NCBI GenBank assembly: GCA_039818345.1
Contig: JBCBUC010000003.1
Coordinates: 62,001 to 126,000, forward strand
DNA: 64,000 bases
Source: Parvularcula sp039818345
GTDB lineage: Bacteria > Pseudomonadota > Alphaproteobacteria > Caulobacterales > Parvularculaceae
Direction: 5' to 3'
In this document: piece after piece, positions 46,759-55,309 of the stretch
How positions within the stretch are numbered: position 1 is the stretch's first letter
Layout: each line of letters begins with the position of its first letter
Program-made: the position numbers and the translations under genes
The notes under the pieces: generated by a model
Told to the model about the DNA's origin: nothing
Databases searched by the model: none
What the model saw: the letters and a program-made list of their open reading frames with translations, nothing else

Positions 46759-47814
46759 TTATTCCTCCCAAGGAAGGCGCTGCAACGGAGCACCTCTGAG
46801 GTGTGCTAGGCGTCCGAACACGTCGTAACCCAGCTGCAGAAGAATGTGGATCACATCGATCGGAACCCAATTTTCGACGATCTTGTCTCCGTCGACCCGG
46901 TAGACGTCCATCACCCGCATGCCCACCGGTTTACCGGTCGCGCCAAGACCTAACCATCCGTCGCCGGTGTGGGTTGCAACGACGCTGGGCCAACCACCGG
47001 TCACGGCAAAGGCACCATCACCCATACGGACGAAATGCTTTCCGCCTTGACGATCAGGGAAGGCCACCAAGAACGGGATTTGGTGATGCGCTTGGAAACC
47101 GCTGAGGCCCCGCGTGGTGCCAATGCCGCACGGACCATACCACATAAAATTCTGGGACCAGTACCGCTCCTGATGCATCGATGCCAAGGACTGTCCGTCA
47201 AAACTCAAAAGGCTCTCTTGCATGTCGCGAGACTTCTGAAGGCTGTGCGCGCCAAGCGCGGCGTCCACAACATCGAGATCAACACCCGACCCGTCGGCAG
47301 GCGGAAGCCACAGACCCTCGGCACCAAGACTTGTCGGCAACGGCCAGACCCCTGCCTGGCGCATCACATCCAGCATGTCGATCAAGAAGTAGGACGTCGT
47401 GATCACTCCATCTGCCAACTGATGGGTTTCGCCATACCGGATTTGCGTGACCTTATGGCTGGCCGGAATCCCCAACCAGTCGTTTTCAAACGTTCCGACA
47501 TAATGCCCGATCGTGCACACCGTTTCGACGCCGTCGCTTTCGCCAGCGAGGACGACGATCTCGGCGCGCTCCACATCCGGGAAACTCTCTCGCAGAGGTC
47601 CGAAAAAGCGTTCGTTGAGTGCCGTCGGCCCCTCGAACTCGTTGATCGGATGAGGCAGGCACATCCGCGCATTGGCACTGTAAAGCTCACTCAGCAAATG
47701 CCGGCGCGAACGTTCATCCGCAGCGGCCGCATCGCGCAAACCCTCCACAACGCGCCGTTTGTTGATTTCGTGATTGGACGAACCAGAATCTGTCATCGCG
47801 TGTCCCGCTACCAT
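46759..47814 (-). CDS. Tandem SnoaL-like (NTF2-fold) protein C
   Basis: 351 residues from ATG 47814 (AAGG 6 bases upstream; ATG 47820 also possible but with no spacing). Two NTF2-like domains; it matches protein A along its length, e.g. YWSQNFMWYGPCGIGTTRGLSGFQAHHQIPFL and GWLGLGATGKPVGMRVMDVYRVDGDKIVENWVPIDVIHILLQLG. It is the second gene of the minus operon and follows the hydrolase almost without a gap. Retention of two such paralogues suggests two related substrates or a heteromer. Confidence 0.84.
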   Translation of the reverse strand: MVAGHAMTDSGSSNHEINKRRVVEGLRDAAAADERSRRHLLSELYSANARMCLPHPINEFEGPTALNERFFGPLRESFPDVERAEIVVLAGESDGVETVCTIGHYVGTFENDWLGIPASHKVTQIRYGETHQLADGVITTSYFLIDMLDVMRQAGVWPLPTSLGAEGLWLPPADGSGVDLDVVDAALGAHSLQKSRDMQESLLSFDGQSLASMHQERYWSQNFMWYGPCGIGTTRGLSGFQAHHQIPFLVAFPDRQGGKHFVRMGDGAFAVTGGWPSVVATHTGDGWLGLGATGKPVGMRVMDVYRVDGDKIVENWVPIDVIHILLQLGYDVFGRLAHLRGAPLQRLPWEE

Positions 47815-47822
47815 GTCCATCC

Positions 47823-48554
47823 TTAGTCAGCTTTGCGCGAGGGCAATTCAAGCGCACAGTCCAGCAACGACAATAGATGATGGGTCACAGCGTCTGGTTG
47901 TTCCAACGATGATAGATGCCCACACCTTGGGATAACCTCGAGTTGAGCATGCGGAATAGACGCGGCCATCGCCTCATGGATCTTGGGTGTGCAGACAGCG
48001 TCGTATGCGCCAGTCAAAACAAGCGTCGGACAGGTGACGCTCCCCAGCATGTCCTCGCTCCCTCTTCGTCCCATGAGAGCGATCGTTTGCCGTGTAAAGA
48101 CGTCCGGTCCGAGACGACGACCCATGTCGTAGATGAGCTCGAGGCGGTCAGCCGTCTGATTTTGAACAGCGAGGTATTGTGGCTTGAGCTCCTCGCGCAG
48201 GACGTCCGCAAACTGTCCATCAATCACCCGCCGCATCTGCTGAACCCGTGTCGGGCCCGCCTGGTCTGACTTGGGCGTGGTGTTCAGAAGCCCAAGATGG
48301 GTCACCCGCCCCGGCGCCTGACGCAAGATCTCAAAGGCGACGATGCCCCCCATGCTGAGGCCCACGAGGGCAAAACGATCCGGCGCGGCCGCCAGGACCT
48401 GCGCAGCCATCCGCTCGATTGATGCAGCCTCCGTGAGATCGCCCACCGAGGCGTCTATGCCCGCCTCGCGTAGAGCCGAAATTTGGTGCGCAAACAGCCG
48501 GGCGTCGCACATAAAGCCGGGCAGAAAAACTACGTGACGGGGGTGGTGCATCAT
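47823..48554 (-). CDS. Alpha/beta hydrolase of the catabolic locus
   Basis: 243 residues, cytoplasmic. FLPGFMCDARLF provides the oxyanion region, GLSMGG the Ser nucleophile, LTGAYDAVCTP the acid and IPRCGHLSSLEQP the His. It resembles esterases, lactonases and C-C bond hydrolases of aromatic pathways without a decisive match. It is the first gene of the minus operon, 30 bases downstream of the perfect operator palindrome at 48585. Confidence 0.88.
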   Translation of the reverse strand: MMHHPRHVVFLPGFMCDARLFAHQISALREAGIDASVGDLTEAASIERMAAQVLAAAPDRFALVGLSMGGIVAFEILRQAPGRVTHLGLLNTTPKSDQAGPTRVQQMRRVIDGQFADVLREELKPQYLAVQNQTADRLELIYDMGRRLGPDVFTRQTIALMGRRGSEDMLGSVTCPTLVLTGAYDAVCTPKIHEAMAASIPHAQLEVIPRCGHLSSLEQPDAVTHHLLSLLDCALELPSRKAD

Positions 48555-48584
48555 TCAAAACCTCGTCCCGAAAGGTCTCAATTT

Positions 48585-48600
48585 TTGCATTCGAATGCAA
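48585..48600. promoter_or_regulatory. Perfect LacI-type operator before the six-gene minus operon
   Basis: TTGCATTCGAATGCAA, a perfect 16-bp palindrome with central CG, 30 bases before the hydrolase start. It differs by one base from the site at 38796, 9.8 kb away. A weaker relative, TTGCATCTCAAGGCAA, lies at 48721. Confidence 0.85.
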
Positions 48601-48742
48601 GGCTTTTTGGCGGCTGTCGTCAATGAGGAGTCGTAGACGTGCTACTGGTACCCGCAGGCGAACTCCTTGCGGCACGCAAGGGAGTGGAACGACCATCTGC
48701 TGGTAGCCGGATAAGGCTCTTTGCATCTCAAGGCAAATCTGC

Positions 48743-49008
48743 ATGTTAAGCGCCGATGAGGTCGCTCGGATCGCGGCTGCCCTTAGGGCACATTCCGAAG
48801 AGATCGCCCGTTCCATCACATGGGAACATGCCGCATGGGACGAGCCGACGACCCCGGGTCAGTTGTTGACCCTTCCCTTCGCCTGATCGGTTGCACGAAT
48901 ATCCGTGTTGCGGACGCCTCCATTATGCCAGAGATCGTCGCTGGCAACACCAACGCTCCGACCATGATGATCGCGGAGAAAGCATGCGATCACATCCTCG
49001 GTGTTTGA
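48743..49008 (+). pseudogene. GMC oxidoreductase C-terminal remnant, frameshifted
   Basis: From 48817 the frame reads HMGTCRMG...VVDPSLRLIGCTNIRVADASIMPEIVAGNTNAPTMMIAEKACDHIL, the standard C-terminus of glucose-methanol-choline oxidoreductases, with the FAD-contacting NTNAP. Just upstream, in another frame, SADEVARIAAALRAHSEEIARSI continues the expected sequence, so a frameshift near 48815 separates them. The rest of the gene (about 450 residues) is missing. A GMC alcohol oxidase could once have been part of the neighbouring pathway. Confidence 0.8.
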
Positions 49009-49121
49009 GGGTCTATTATTCCGTATAACGCTGTTAAACGGCAATGATGGTTTATAGGCCCGATTGACTTCGCATGCATAACGAGGCGAAGATCTAGTCC
49101 GACAATGCGATCGGGAGCACG

Positions 49122-49544
49122 ATGATGTCCAAAATGGATGTGGCAACGACCTTCTTTCACGCTTGCGAGGGCCTCAAAGGCTCAGCGGGGTGTGCCGAGT
49201 TTGTTGCCGACGGGGCGACGTTCGAGGCGCAAAGCGAACCGATCGCAGACATCACAACTGCCCTCGACTACTGCGATTGGATGCAGGCGGTGGGCCAAGG
49301 CCCGCTCGAGGGATGCGGCTATGAGATCCTCAGTTCAGCATTTGATGAATCGACCAGCACAGCGCTGTTCTTCGGTCTCTTCTCCGCCACAAACAATGGG
49401 GAGGGTGGCCCTGTGCCGCCGACCGGGAAGAGCACGTCATCGCACTACATCTACGCGATCACGGTCAATGACGACAACAAGGTGAGCCGATTGGTGAAAA
49501 TCTGGAACGCACCTTGGGCACTGACCGAGCTTGGCTGGATGTAG
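49122..49544 (+). CDS. Single-domain NTF2-like protein
   Basis: 140 residues. FFHACEGLKGSAGCAEFVADGATFEAQSEPIADITTALDYCDWMQAV followed by beta-rich TALFFGLFSATNNGEGGPVPPTGKSTSSHYIYAITVNDDNKVSRLVKIWNAPWAL fits the small NTF2/SnoaL-like fold. GGGAG lies upstream of the start; three Met within five residues make the start uncertain. It is on the plus strand beyond the GMC remnant, with no operator in front. Role unknown; perhaps a leftover of the catabolic locus. Confidence 0.65.
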   Translation: MMSKMDVATTFFHACEGLKGSAGCAEFVADGATFEAQSEPIADITTALDYCDWMQAVGQGPLEGCGYEILSSAFDESTSTALFFGLFSATNNGEGGPVPPTGKSTSSHYIYAITVNDDNKVSRLVKIWNAPWALTELGWM

Positions 49545-49599
49545 ACACACCGGCTCGTCCGGCCGCCTTTCAGACGCTTAACTGTAAGGCCGAGATAGC

Positions 49600-49735
49600 C
49601 GCAAATGCGGAACTCTTCAACGATCCCAGAGAGGCCACGGTGCTGATCGAGCGATGGCGGAGCGCTACGACACCATTCGTCCATTCACGTCTCTAGTCTA
49701 TCAACCGCCAGCCCCAGAGACGATCGTCGTCCCGG
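49600..49735 (+). pseudogene. IS3-family transposase OrfB C-terminal remnant
   Basis: NAELFNDPREATVLIERWR in one frame continues as RYDTIRPFTSLVYQPPAPETIV in another; together they match the end of IS3-group OrfB (compare FYDLREAKVLIEGCRRHYNTFRPHSSLGYRPPAP in the remnant at 54396). A frameshift and loss of the rest mark it as dead. Confidence 0.8.
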
Positions 49736-49996
49736 CTGATCTGGCCTCTACTGTGTGGAGGTTCCGGCCTGATCAGCCTTCCATCGAAGGAACGCCGTGG
49801 TTACATAAAAGGTGGCTGCGCCATTGGATTCTCGTCAATTGGGGGCGTTTTAGGAGGTCCTACCTTCAAAGCAGTCAGTCGTATCCCTCATGCGACCGTA
49901 GAAGTTCATAGAGCCGCTAACGCTGCGAACAATGCAATGGCCATAGATGGCTTATTTGAATTGGAGAAGCCACATGGGTGCCAAGGAATTTAGGCC

Positions 49997-50329
49997 ATGT
50001 TGAGATTCAGTGTTATTTTTAGTATAGTCGCTTTTATCTGCATATTCATCGGCAGTTACATGAGTGACGTATTAGAGTTAGATGAAAAATATTATTTAAT
50101 ATTTGTGTTTGGTGGAGTTATATTTTTTGTCGGCGGTTTTTTTCTATTTTCCTTCCACTTTACGTGGCCAAAACTTCAAAAAGACTTTGAAAATTTTTTA
50201 GTAACGAGAGACTTATTATTATTGCTATACAAGGTTTTTATTTATAGTATTGGGCCAATGATCTTATATCTTTTTGTGTCTGGTCTTGTTTTTGCGGGTA
50301 TCATAAATGGTCTACCGCTGCTAAAATAG
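49997..50329 (+). CDS. AT-rich small membrane protein of unknown function
   Basis: 110 residues with AAGGA 9 bases before the ATG. Two N-terminal hydrophobic helices (LRFSVIFSIVAFICIFIGSYMS and YLIFVFGGVIFFVGGFFLFSF) and one or two near the end (LLLLYKVFIYSIGPMILYLFVSGLVFAGII). Base composition is strikingly AT-rich (runs such as ttattattattgc) compared with all neighbours, so it was probably transferred from a low-GC host. It is flanked by IS remnants. No family recognised. Confidence 0.65.
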   Translation: MLRFSVIFSIVAFICIFIGSYMSDVLELDEKYYLIFVFGGVIFFVGGFFLFSFHFTWPKLQKDFENFLVTRDLLLLLYKVFIYSIGPMILYLFVSGLVFAGIINGLPLLK

Positions 50330-51101
50330 GCCAGATCATTGCTTCTAGGATGGCTTTGGCTTGACTTGGTCCGGCTCAGCAAGTGTTTAGTCCCGTCAGT
50401 ATAGGCTGCGCAATAAGCATAGTTAGATCGCGGCTGCGTCCAGCCCCATGATCCTAGGCTATTTGTATATAGAGTTTCAGGCACGGGTGGGCGCATAGTG
50501 AGGGCCCGGTGCAGGCAAACCTGATTTTACTGCCAGAGCCATCGTCCGATAGCTGTTCTGGCCTGGTGGATGGCTGTGAACCATACCGTATTGAGCACTT
50601 CATGGCGGGGTCTTTTTGGAGGAGTGGCGATAAATTGCGCAATACCAAATGTGTCGGTCTGATTGGATATTCCGCTGACCGAACGATCGAAGCCATGTAC
50701 GACACGCCTTTGTTTGCTGAGGCCCTCGCAGACGCTTGGGGCCTTCATCATACCCTCATCGGCTCCCGAAGCGTTCCTAGCCGTTGCCGCTCCCTCAATT
50801 CTCTAGCCGGATACCAGCGCTCGAAGACATGCTGCCTGCATCTCATGTGCCTGTTCTTACTTGATGAGATTGCACCGGCAGGGTCAAGCGCACCAGAGAA
50901 GAAAGGCCTCTCCCGCCATCATGAGACGCTGCGGTCTCGATAGCACTCGTTGGGCATGAATTATTGAGTGTATACGGATGAAATAAAGTCATATGCGACT
51001 AGAGCTTAAAACATAAATTAACTGATGATCAGTGTAACTGTCAAAGGGAAACGATCCGTCGTTGAGGATGTGGCCCCTATCCATCGAGAACCGCCGCTCG
51101 A
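50330..51101. other. No gene recognised
   Basis: 772 bases with overlapping frames on both strands up to 144 codons, none with a recognisable domain or good RBS. Mixed base composition and flanking IS remnants suggest decayed DNA. Confidence 0.5.
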
Positions 51102-54059
51102 TCATGCATTCTTGCCGACACCACCAATGACTGGCTGCCCATGTCCCTCATCGAGTGCGGCGCGCAACTGGCTGCGGTCAAGGTTCCGCCCGTGTGGTCG
51201 TATCTGGGACCACCCTAAAGGTGGCAAAAGTATTACAACTTCAGGAGACGACGGCACCGCTAGATTAGGAAAACGCTTGACGAAGCTGTCTCTGGCCTGA
51301 TGCCAAATCATCCAACCCCGCGTGTTGTCGCGGTTTCGAAGCACCTTGGTCAAAACATCTTGGGCAAAAACATCGTCACCAAGTCCCTCGCCTAAGAGAT
51401 AAAGGCCAAAAAGACGTATTTCAGGAAAGGGAGCATAAATCACGCTATTGATCTGAGCCCTCAAACGAGACGTCTTTTTATTTTCATTGCCAAGAAGTGT
51501 AATTGCAAGCTCGATCGCGTTTCGAACATTCGAATTACTTTCAATACTTCGATCACTTCGCTTTATGAGTTCGTCGATCGCATTTGCTGGTCTTAGCCTT
51601 GTCACCGTCTCGACGACACCAAGGCGATTGAACCAGTTATCCTGAAAAACAGGATCGATACGACTAAGATGGTTTAGCGCGCGCTGGTCACTCACAAGAG
51701 CCCTGTTGCGCAGAAGATGATAAGCCATTGCTGCGTTCCAGAAGGATGGAAACCCCATGAGCTCCTTATCGTGAACATCGCTTCCGGACGTCCAAGGTCG
51801 CTTCAGGATACTGAAGAGTGTCAATATCGATAGATCGAACTCACAATGATCATCCACCCCGTCGGCCGCAATCCTTGCATCCAATGCTTGTTCCACCGTG
51901 CTGGTCAGAATACCACCGTTTAAGAAACAGACCTGCGCAGCCGCACAGCCTAGAAACCACAAAGGGCTGTTTTTTTGAGAAAGCCGTTGCGATATCCATT
52001 GAGCAGACTTCTCATCTTGATAGAACTGAGCTGACTCAAGCGCCGCCATGTTAAAGACTGTCAGATCACCCTCATTTTTAAAATCGTCGGCGGCCTTTCT
52101 TAGGACTGATAAAGTGCGTTTTTGCTCCTCACCGTCGTCCGATCCTCGTGCCTGGACATCAGCCAAAACGACGGCCCCTGACCTCGCAAAGAAGTCCTTC
52201 ATAACCGGACCAAACCGACTATCGTCAGCAGCACCGGGGTCTTCCCTCGCAATGAGGTCTCTCAGGCGAGATTGGTTGTAATGAGGCAAACGCTTTGCAA
52301 GTTCAACGCGCGAGAGGCCCTTCGATTTCGTCAAATAGTTCTCACGAAACCAGAGGCCTCGTAACAGTCGACGCTCTTCAAACGGATCAAGGATGGGCAA
52401 CTCTCCTGACTGATAGGCCGAGCGTTGCTGGGAAAGACGTCCTGCGATCTGAGCGGCCTGGAGGATTGCGGTCACGATAATAAGATCGAGTGTCACCCGG
52501 AGAAGAAAGACCAGCGTCGCACCGACTGGGGGTTTTGGCTGAATTGGCGACCCATTCGCGACCCCGAAAACCTCAGACCAATCAACAAGAGGGACTGACT
52601 TCGCGAGTTCAGCCCCGAAAAAGCCAACCCAGGCAAAATAGTCCGTCGGCACCGCATCGCCTTGACGGAACCACTCATAACTCTGGTTGAGCTCCAGCAT
52701 ACCCAATGGAATAACGAGAAGGAGCAACGCAACGCATGTAAGAGCTTCGTCCCGCAAATCCTGATCAAACCCTATACGGAAGACGCCTTGCCCCCGCGTG
52801 GTGATAAATGTTGCTCGATCCAGTTCGACCCAAGCCCACCGCCGTATCACACCAAGCAGGAGGCTCACCGCGATAACCAAGCTGGGTAGCTTTAACCAAT
52901 GCGGCAGATAAACCAATCCGAGGGCGCTTATGCTCAGAGTGATGAAAAGAACGAGATAGCGAAGACTGATCCTTTTGAGGTTTGCACCAGCAAGTCTTCC
53001 CGCCACGTGCACCAGGAACAAATCGACCGAATTTGTTAGGTAGGCCGGCAAGGGCCAAACAAACGCCCCAAGCCCGCGGGCTGCTTTGTTCGCATTGTAG
53101 ACTGGGTCCCCAAATTCTCGTCTTATCCACCACCTGGCTCGTTGAAGGCGGAGCACACGCCCCAGTATGCCGAGCAACAAAATAAGCGTTGAGACCAAGC
53201 CAAAAGCTGAAACGGCAAGATGCAAAGCGGCAATCCACGGGGCGCTGGCCACGTGAAGGAACGACGTGAACACCGCTGGCACCAGCAAACCTACAATGAC
53301 AACAACGGATCCAATGAAACCAGAGAGCACCACAACGCGGACAATCGAAGGATCGAAATAGCCATCCAATACTTTGTTGATATAAAAATCGGCCAGTATA
53401 AAACACGAAAAGACGAAGAAAGTCGAATATAACCCAGAAATTAGCATTCCGCTTCCAGGGAAACCAGTTGAGCTCGAAAGACCAGAAAACCAGTCAAAGG
53501 CTCCGACGACCTGAAAAGCTATCGTCAGTGGAAGGATTGAAAAACAAACGAGTGCACAGGCTGAACGCTCCGCACCAACGCGCTGCATGATTGGCGACCA
53601 CCCGAGAAGAAGCGAGGCCATGGCCACCACGCCTAGGGTCCACCAACCCGTTTGTTCGGAGATTTCAGCGGGTCCGCCCTCAGCATACGCACCGACATTA
53701 TGAGACGCCGTTGGCGCGAACTCGATAGCAAGCCACACAACAAGCGCCAAGAACAGCACGATGGCCCACGATGCGCTGGGCGAAATCACGGCATTGTTGA
53801 ACAATGGCAACCTTGAAAATAAGCCTGAGCCGTCTCCACTATCGGTGCGGGATACAAGAACGCGGATCCGCCGGGGATCGAGATCAGGCGCGAACGATGC
53901 GCGGTCATCGTCAGGCCGGTGCCGTGCTCCCATGGAGCCGAAGAAGCCATATCGACCCGAGCCACCAAACATTACGGTTTCTGACCGACTTGGGCTTCTT
54001 TTGGATTTGAATGGCCCTCGTTCGAACAACTTCACAGCGCACCCCACACCACTTACCAT
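51102..54059 (-). CDS. Large polytopic membrane protein with helical C-terminal domain, unknown
   Basis: 985 residues from the first start; ATG 53972 (MFGGSGRYGFFGSMGARHRPDD) is an alternative, and neither has a clear RBS. Residues about 95-540 hold 10-12 membrane helices (e.g. WAIVLFLALVVWLAIEFA, VVVLSGFIGSVVVIVGLLVPAVF, VGATLVFLLRVTLDLIIVTAIL). Residues 560-985 are soluble and mostly helical, with possible repeat units (LSVLRKAADDFKNEGDLTVFNMAALESAQFYQDEKSAQWISQRL; FPEIRLFGLYLLGEGLGDDVFAQDVLTKVL). I do not recognise the family. Length without stops and sensible hydrophobic patterning make it real. It sits among IS remnants and may be island cargo. Confidence 0.75.
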   Translation of the reverse strand: MVSGVGCAVKLFERGPFKSKRSPSRSETVMFGGSGRYGFFGSMGARHRPDDDRASFAPDLDPRRIRVLVSRTDSGDGSGLFSRLPLFNNAVISPSASWAIVLFLALVVWLAIEFAPTASHNVGAYAEGGPAEISEQTGWWTLGVVAMASLLLGWSPIMQRVGAERSACALVCFSILPLTIAFQVVGAFDWFSGLSSSTGFPGSGMLISGLYSTFFVFSCFILADFYINKVLDGYFDPSIVRVVVLSGFIGSVVVIVGLLVPAVFTSFLHVASAPWIAALHLAVSAFGLVSTLILLLGILGRVLRLQRARWWIRREFGDPVYNANKAARGLGAFVWPLPAYLTNSVDLFLVHVAGRLAGANLKRISLRYLVLFITLSISALGLVYLPHWLKLPSLVIAVSLLLGVIRRWAWVELDRATFITTRGQGVFRIGFDQDLRDEALTCVALLLLVIPLGMLELNQSYEWFRQGDAVPTDYFAWVGFFGAELAKSVPLVDWSEVFGVANGSPIQPKPPVGATLVFLLRVTLDLIIVTAILQAAQIAGRLSQQRSAYQSGELPILDPFEERRLLRGLWFRENYLTKSKGLSRVELAKRLPHYNQSRLRDLIAREDPGAADDSRFGPVMKDFFARSGAVVLADVQARGSDDGEEQKRTLSVLRKAADDFKNEGDLTVFNMAALESAQFYQDEKSAQWISQRLSQKNSPLWFLGCAAAQVCFLNGGILTSTVEQALDARIAADGVDDHCEFDLSILTLFSILKRPWTSGSDVHDKELMGFPSFWNAAMAYHLLRNRALVSDQRALNHLSRIDPVFQDNWFNRLGVVETVTRLRPANAIDELIKRSDRSIESNSNVRNAIELAITLLGNENKKTSRLRAQINSVIYAPFPEIRLFGLYLLGEGLGDDVFAQDVLTKVLRNRDNTRGWMIWHQARDSFVKRFPNLAVPSSPEVVILLPPLGWSQIRPHGRNLDRSQLRAALDEGHGQPVIGGVGKNA

Positions 54060-54395
54060 TCATGTTATACATAAAGTAATGGACTGCCAACGAGGGGCTC
54101 TGTCGAGACGACCTTTTTGAACGCAGCCGCTCTGAATGAAAGAATGGCTTGTTTGAAGGAGAAGATCGGTCGACCGTATGGGAAGCAAGCGAGCCACCAT
54201 CTAGCCTCATTAGATAGGCTTCGGCTGGGAGCGCAGTCACCTATGCTGACCCAGCGCATATCCACCGCAGGCGAGTTTAGCGGAGCATGAGTACGGCCTC
54301 ATGCTCTTTTGCCGAGTCAACCGATGCCGGCCTTGACCTGCCTCATCCGACTGGTCCAACCTTTTGTTAGAGTCGGCGTTTGGTTTGAGCGGCGT

Positions 54396-54680
54396 TTATG
54401 CCGCCTCTACCGTATAAGGCGGCGTGAACGCCGCGGGCAAGATGGTGATGGGTGCGGGTGGCCTGTAGCCAAGAGACGAGTGCGGACGGAATGTGTTGTA
54501 GTGGCGCCTGCATCCTTCGATCAGGACCTTAGCCTCACGCAGATCGTAGAAGATTTCTCGCGCTAGGAACTCGTCTCTGAGTTTGCCGTTAAAGCTCTCG
54601 CAGTAGCCATTTTCCCACGGGCTGCCAGGCTCGATATAGAGGTTCTGAACACCGATCCGCGCCATCCATAAATACGCCAA
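54396..54680 (-). pseudogene. IS3-family transposase OrfB C-terminal fragment
   Basis: IGVQNLYIEPGSPWENGYCESFNGKLRDEFL ... LREAKVLIEGCRRHYNTFRPHSSLGYRPPAP is the end of an IS3-group integrase-core transposase, holding the last catalytic Glu (in ENGYCE). The N-terminal 200 residues and OrfA are absent. Downstream on the minus strand, at about 54345-54375, ACTCTAACAAAAGG followed by TTGGACCAGTC resembles the right terminal region of such elements. Confidence 0.85.
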
Positions 54681-54711
54681 AAACCGAAAAGCTAGGGTTT
54701 GTTACTCTGCA

Positions 54712-54915
54712 TTAGCCGACCGGCTCGTTATCGATCATCAGGCTCACATGAAAAGAGGCTGTATCAATTACTTTCTCAACCGAGCGCCAGGGCCCACATT
54801 CCCTAAAATCAGAAAAGGATTTCTCTCGTAAATTTCTAATTTCTGGGTCCAGAGTCTCGGATTGTGATACTTGCAGATCAACTGAACACATTTTTATCAA
54901 GCTCACGTTGCCCAT
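54712..54915 (-). pseudogene. Possible GNAT acetyltransferase N-terminal fragment
   Basis: 67 codons: DPEIRNLREKSFSDFR ... DTASFHVSLMIDNEPVG then stop. The spacing of a leading Arg-rich helix, an acidic Asp-Thr-x-x-x-His strand and DNEPVG recalls the first half of GNAT enzymes, which would go on with an R-x-x strand. It ends about 30 bases from the IS3 fragment, consistent with interruption. Weak evidence; could be chance. Confidence 0.25.
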
Positions 54916-54933
54916 CGAAACGGTAATGCCACG

Positions 54934-55029
54934 TTAGCTGATGAGTGTCTCTGCGGCGAGCGTTCGCCGGTAGTCGGCATACTTCTCGCGAATGGCCACA
55001 AGCGCCCATTCCTGAACCGAAGGCTGTTT
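54934..55029 (-). pseudogene. ISNCY-like transposase fragment
   Basis: About 31 codons reading KQPSVQEWALVAIREKYADYRRTLAAETLIS. The block IREKYADYxxTLAAE matches, from memory, the ALALIRERYADFGPTLAAEKL segment of ISNCY-type transposases. Nothing else of the element is visible. Confidence 0.5.
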
Positions 55030-55309
55030 AGGACAGTTTCCGTGCCGCTAGACGAACAGCTTAGCTACAGCCTGAGGCACCCACGAGCTTCTATTTTGTC
55101 GATTTCGACAGCCGCTGAGCCCAGGGATGCGGCAATCTAAAGTAAGATAGTTTTGGGATGTCCGTCCTTCACATGCTCTGTTGAAAGTCAGCGATAAATA
55201 AAAGATACAATCATGCGCCATGCCACCCTCATAGAATGTATTTTGATATAGCTCCCTTTACTTGTTCCACGCTGTACAGTTAGACTTAGAGCTCACGGGG
55301 GATATCACC

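Noticed and set aside
50509..50943. 144-codon plus-strand frame
   Set aside because: No recognisable motif, poor start context, and composition like non-coding DNA in a decayed zone.
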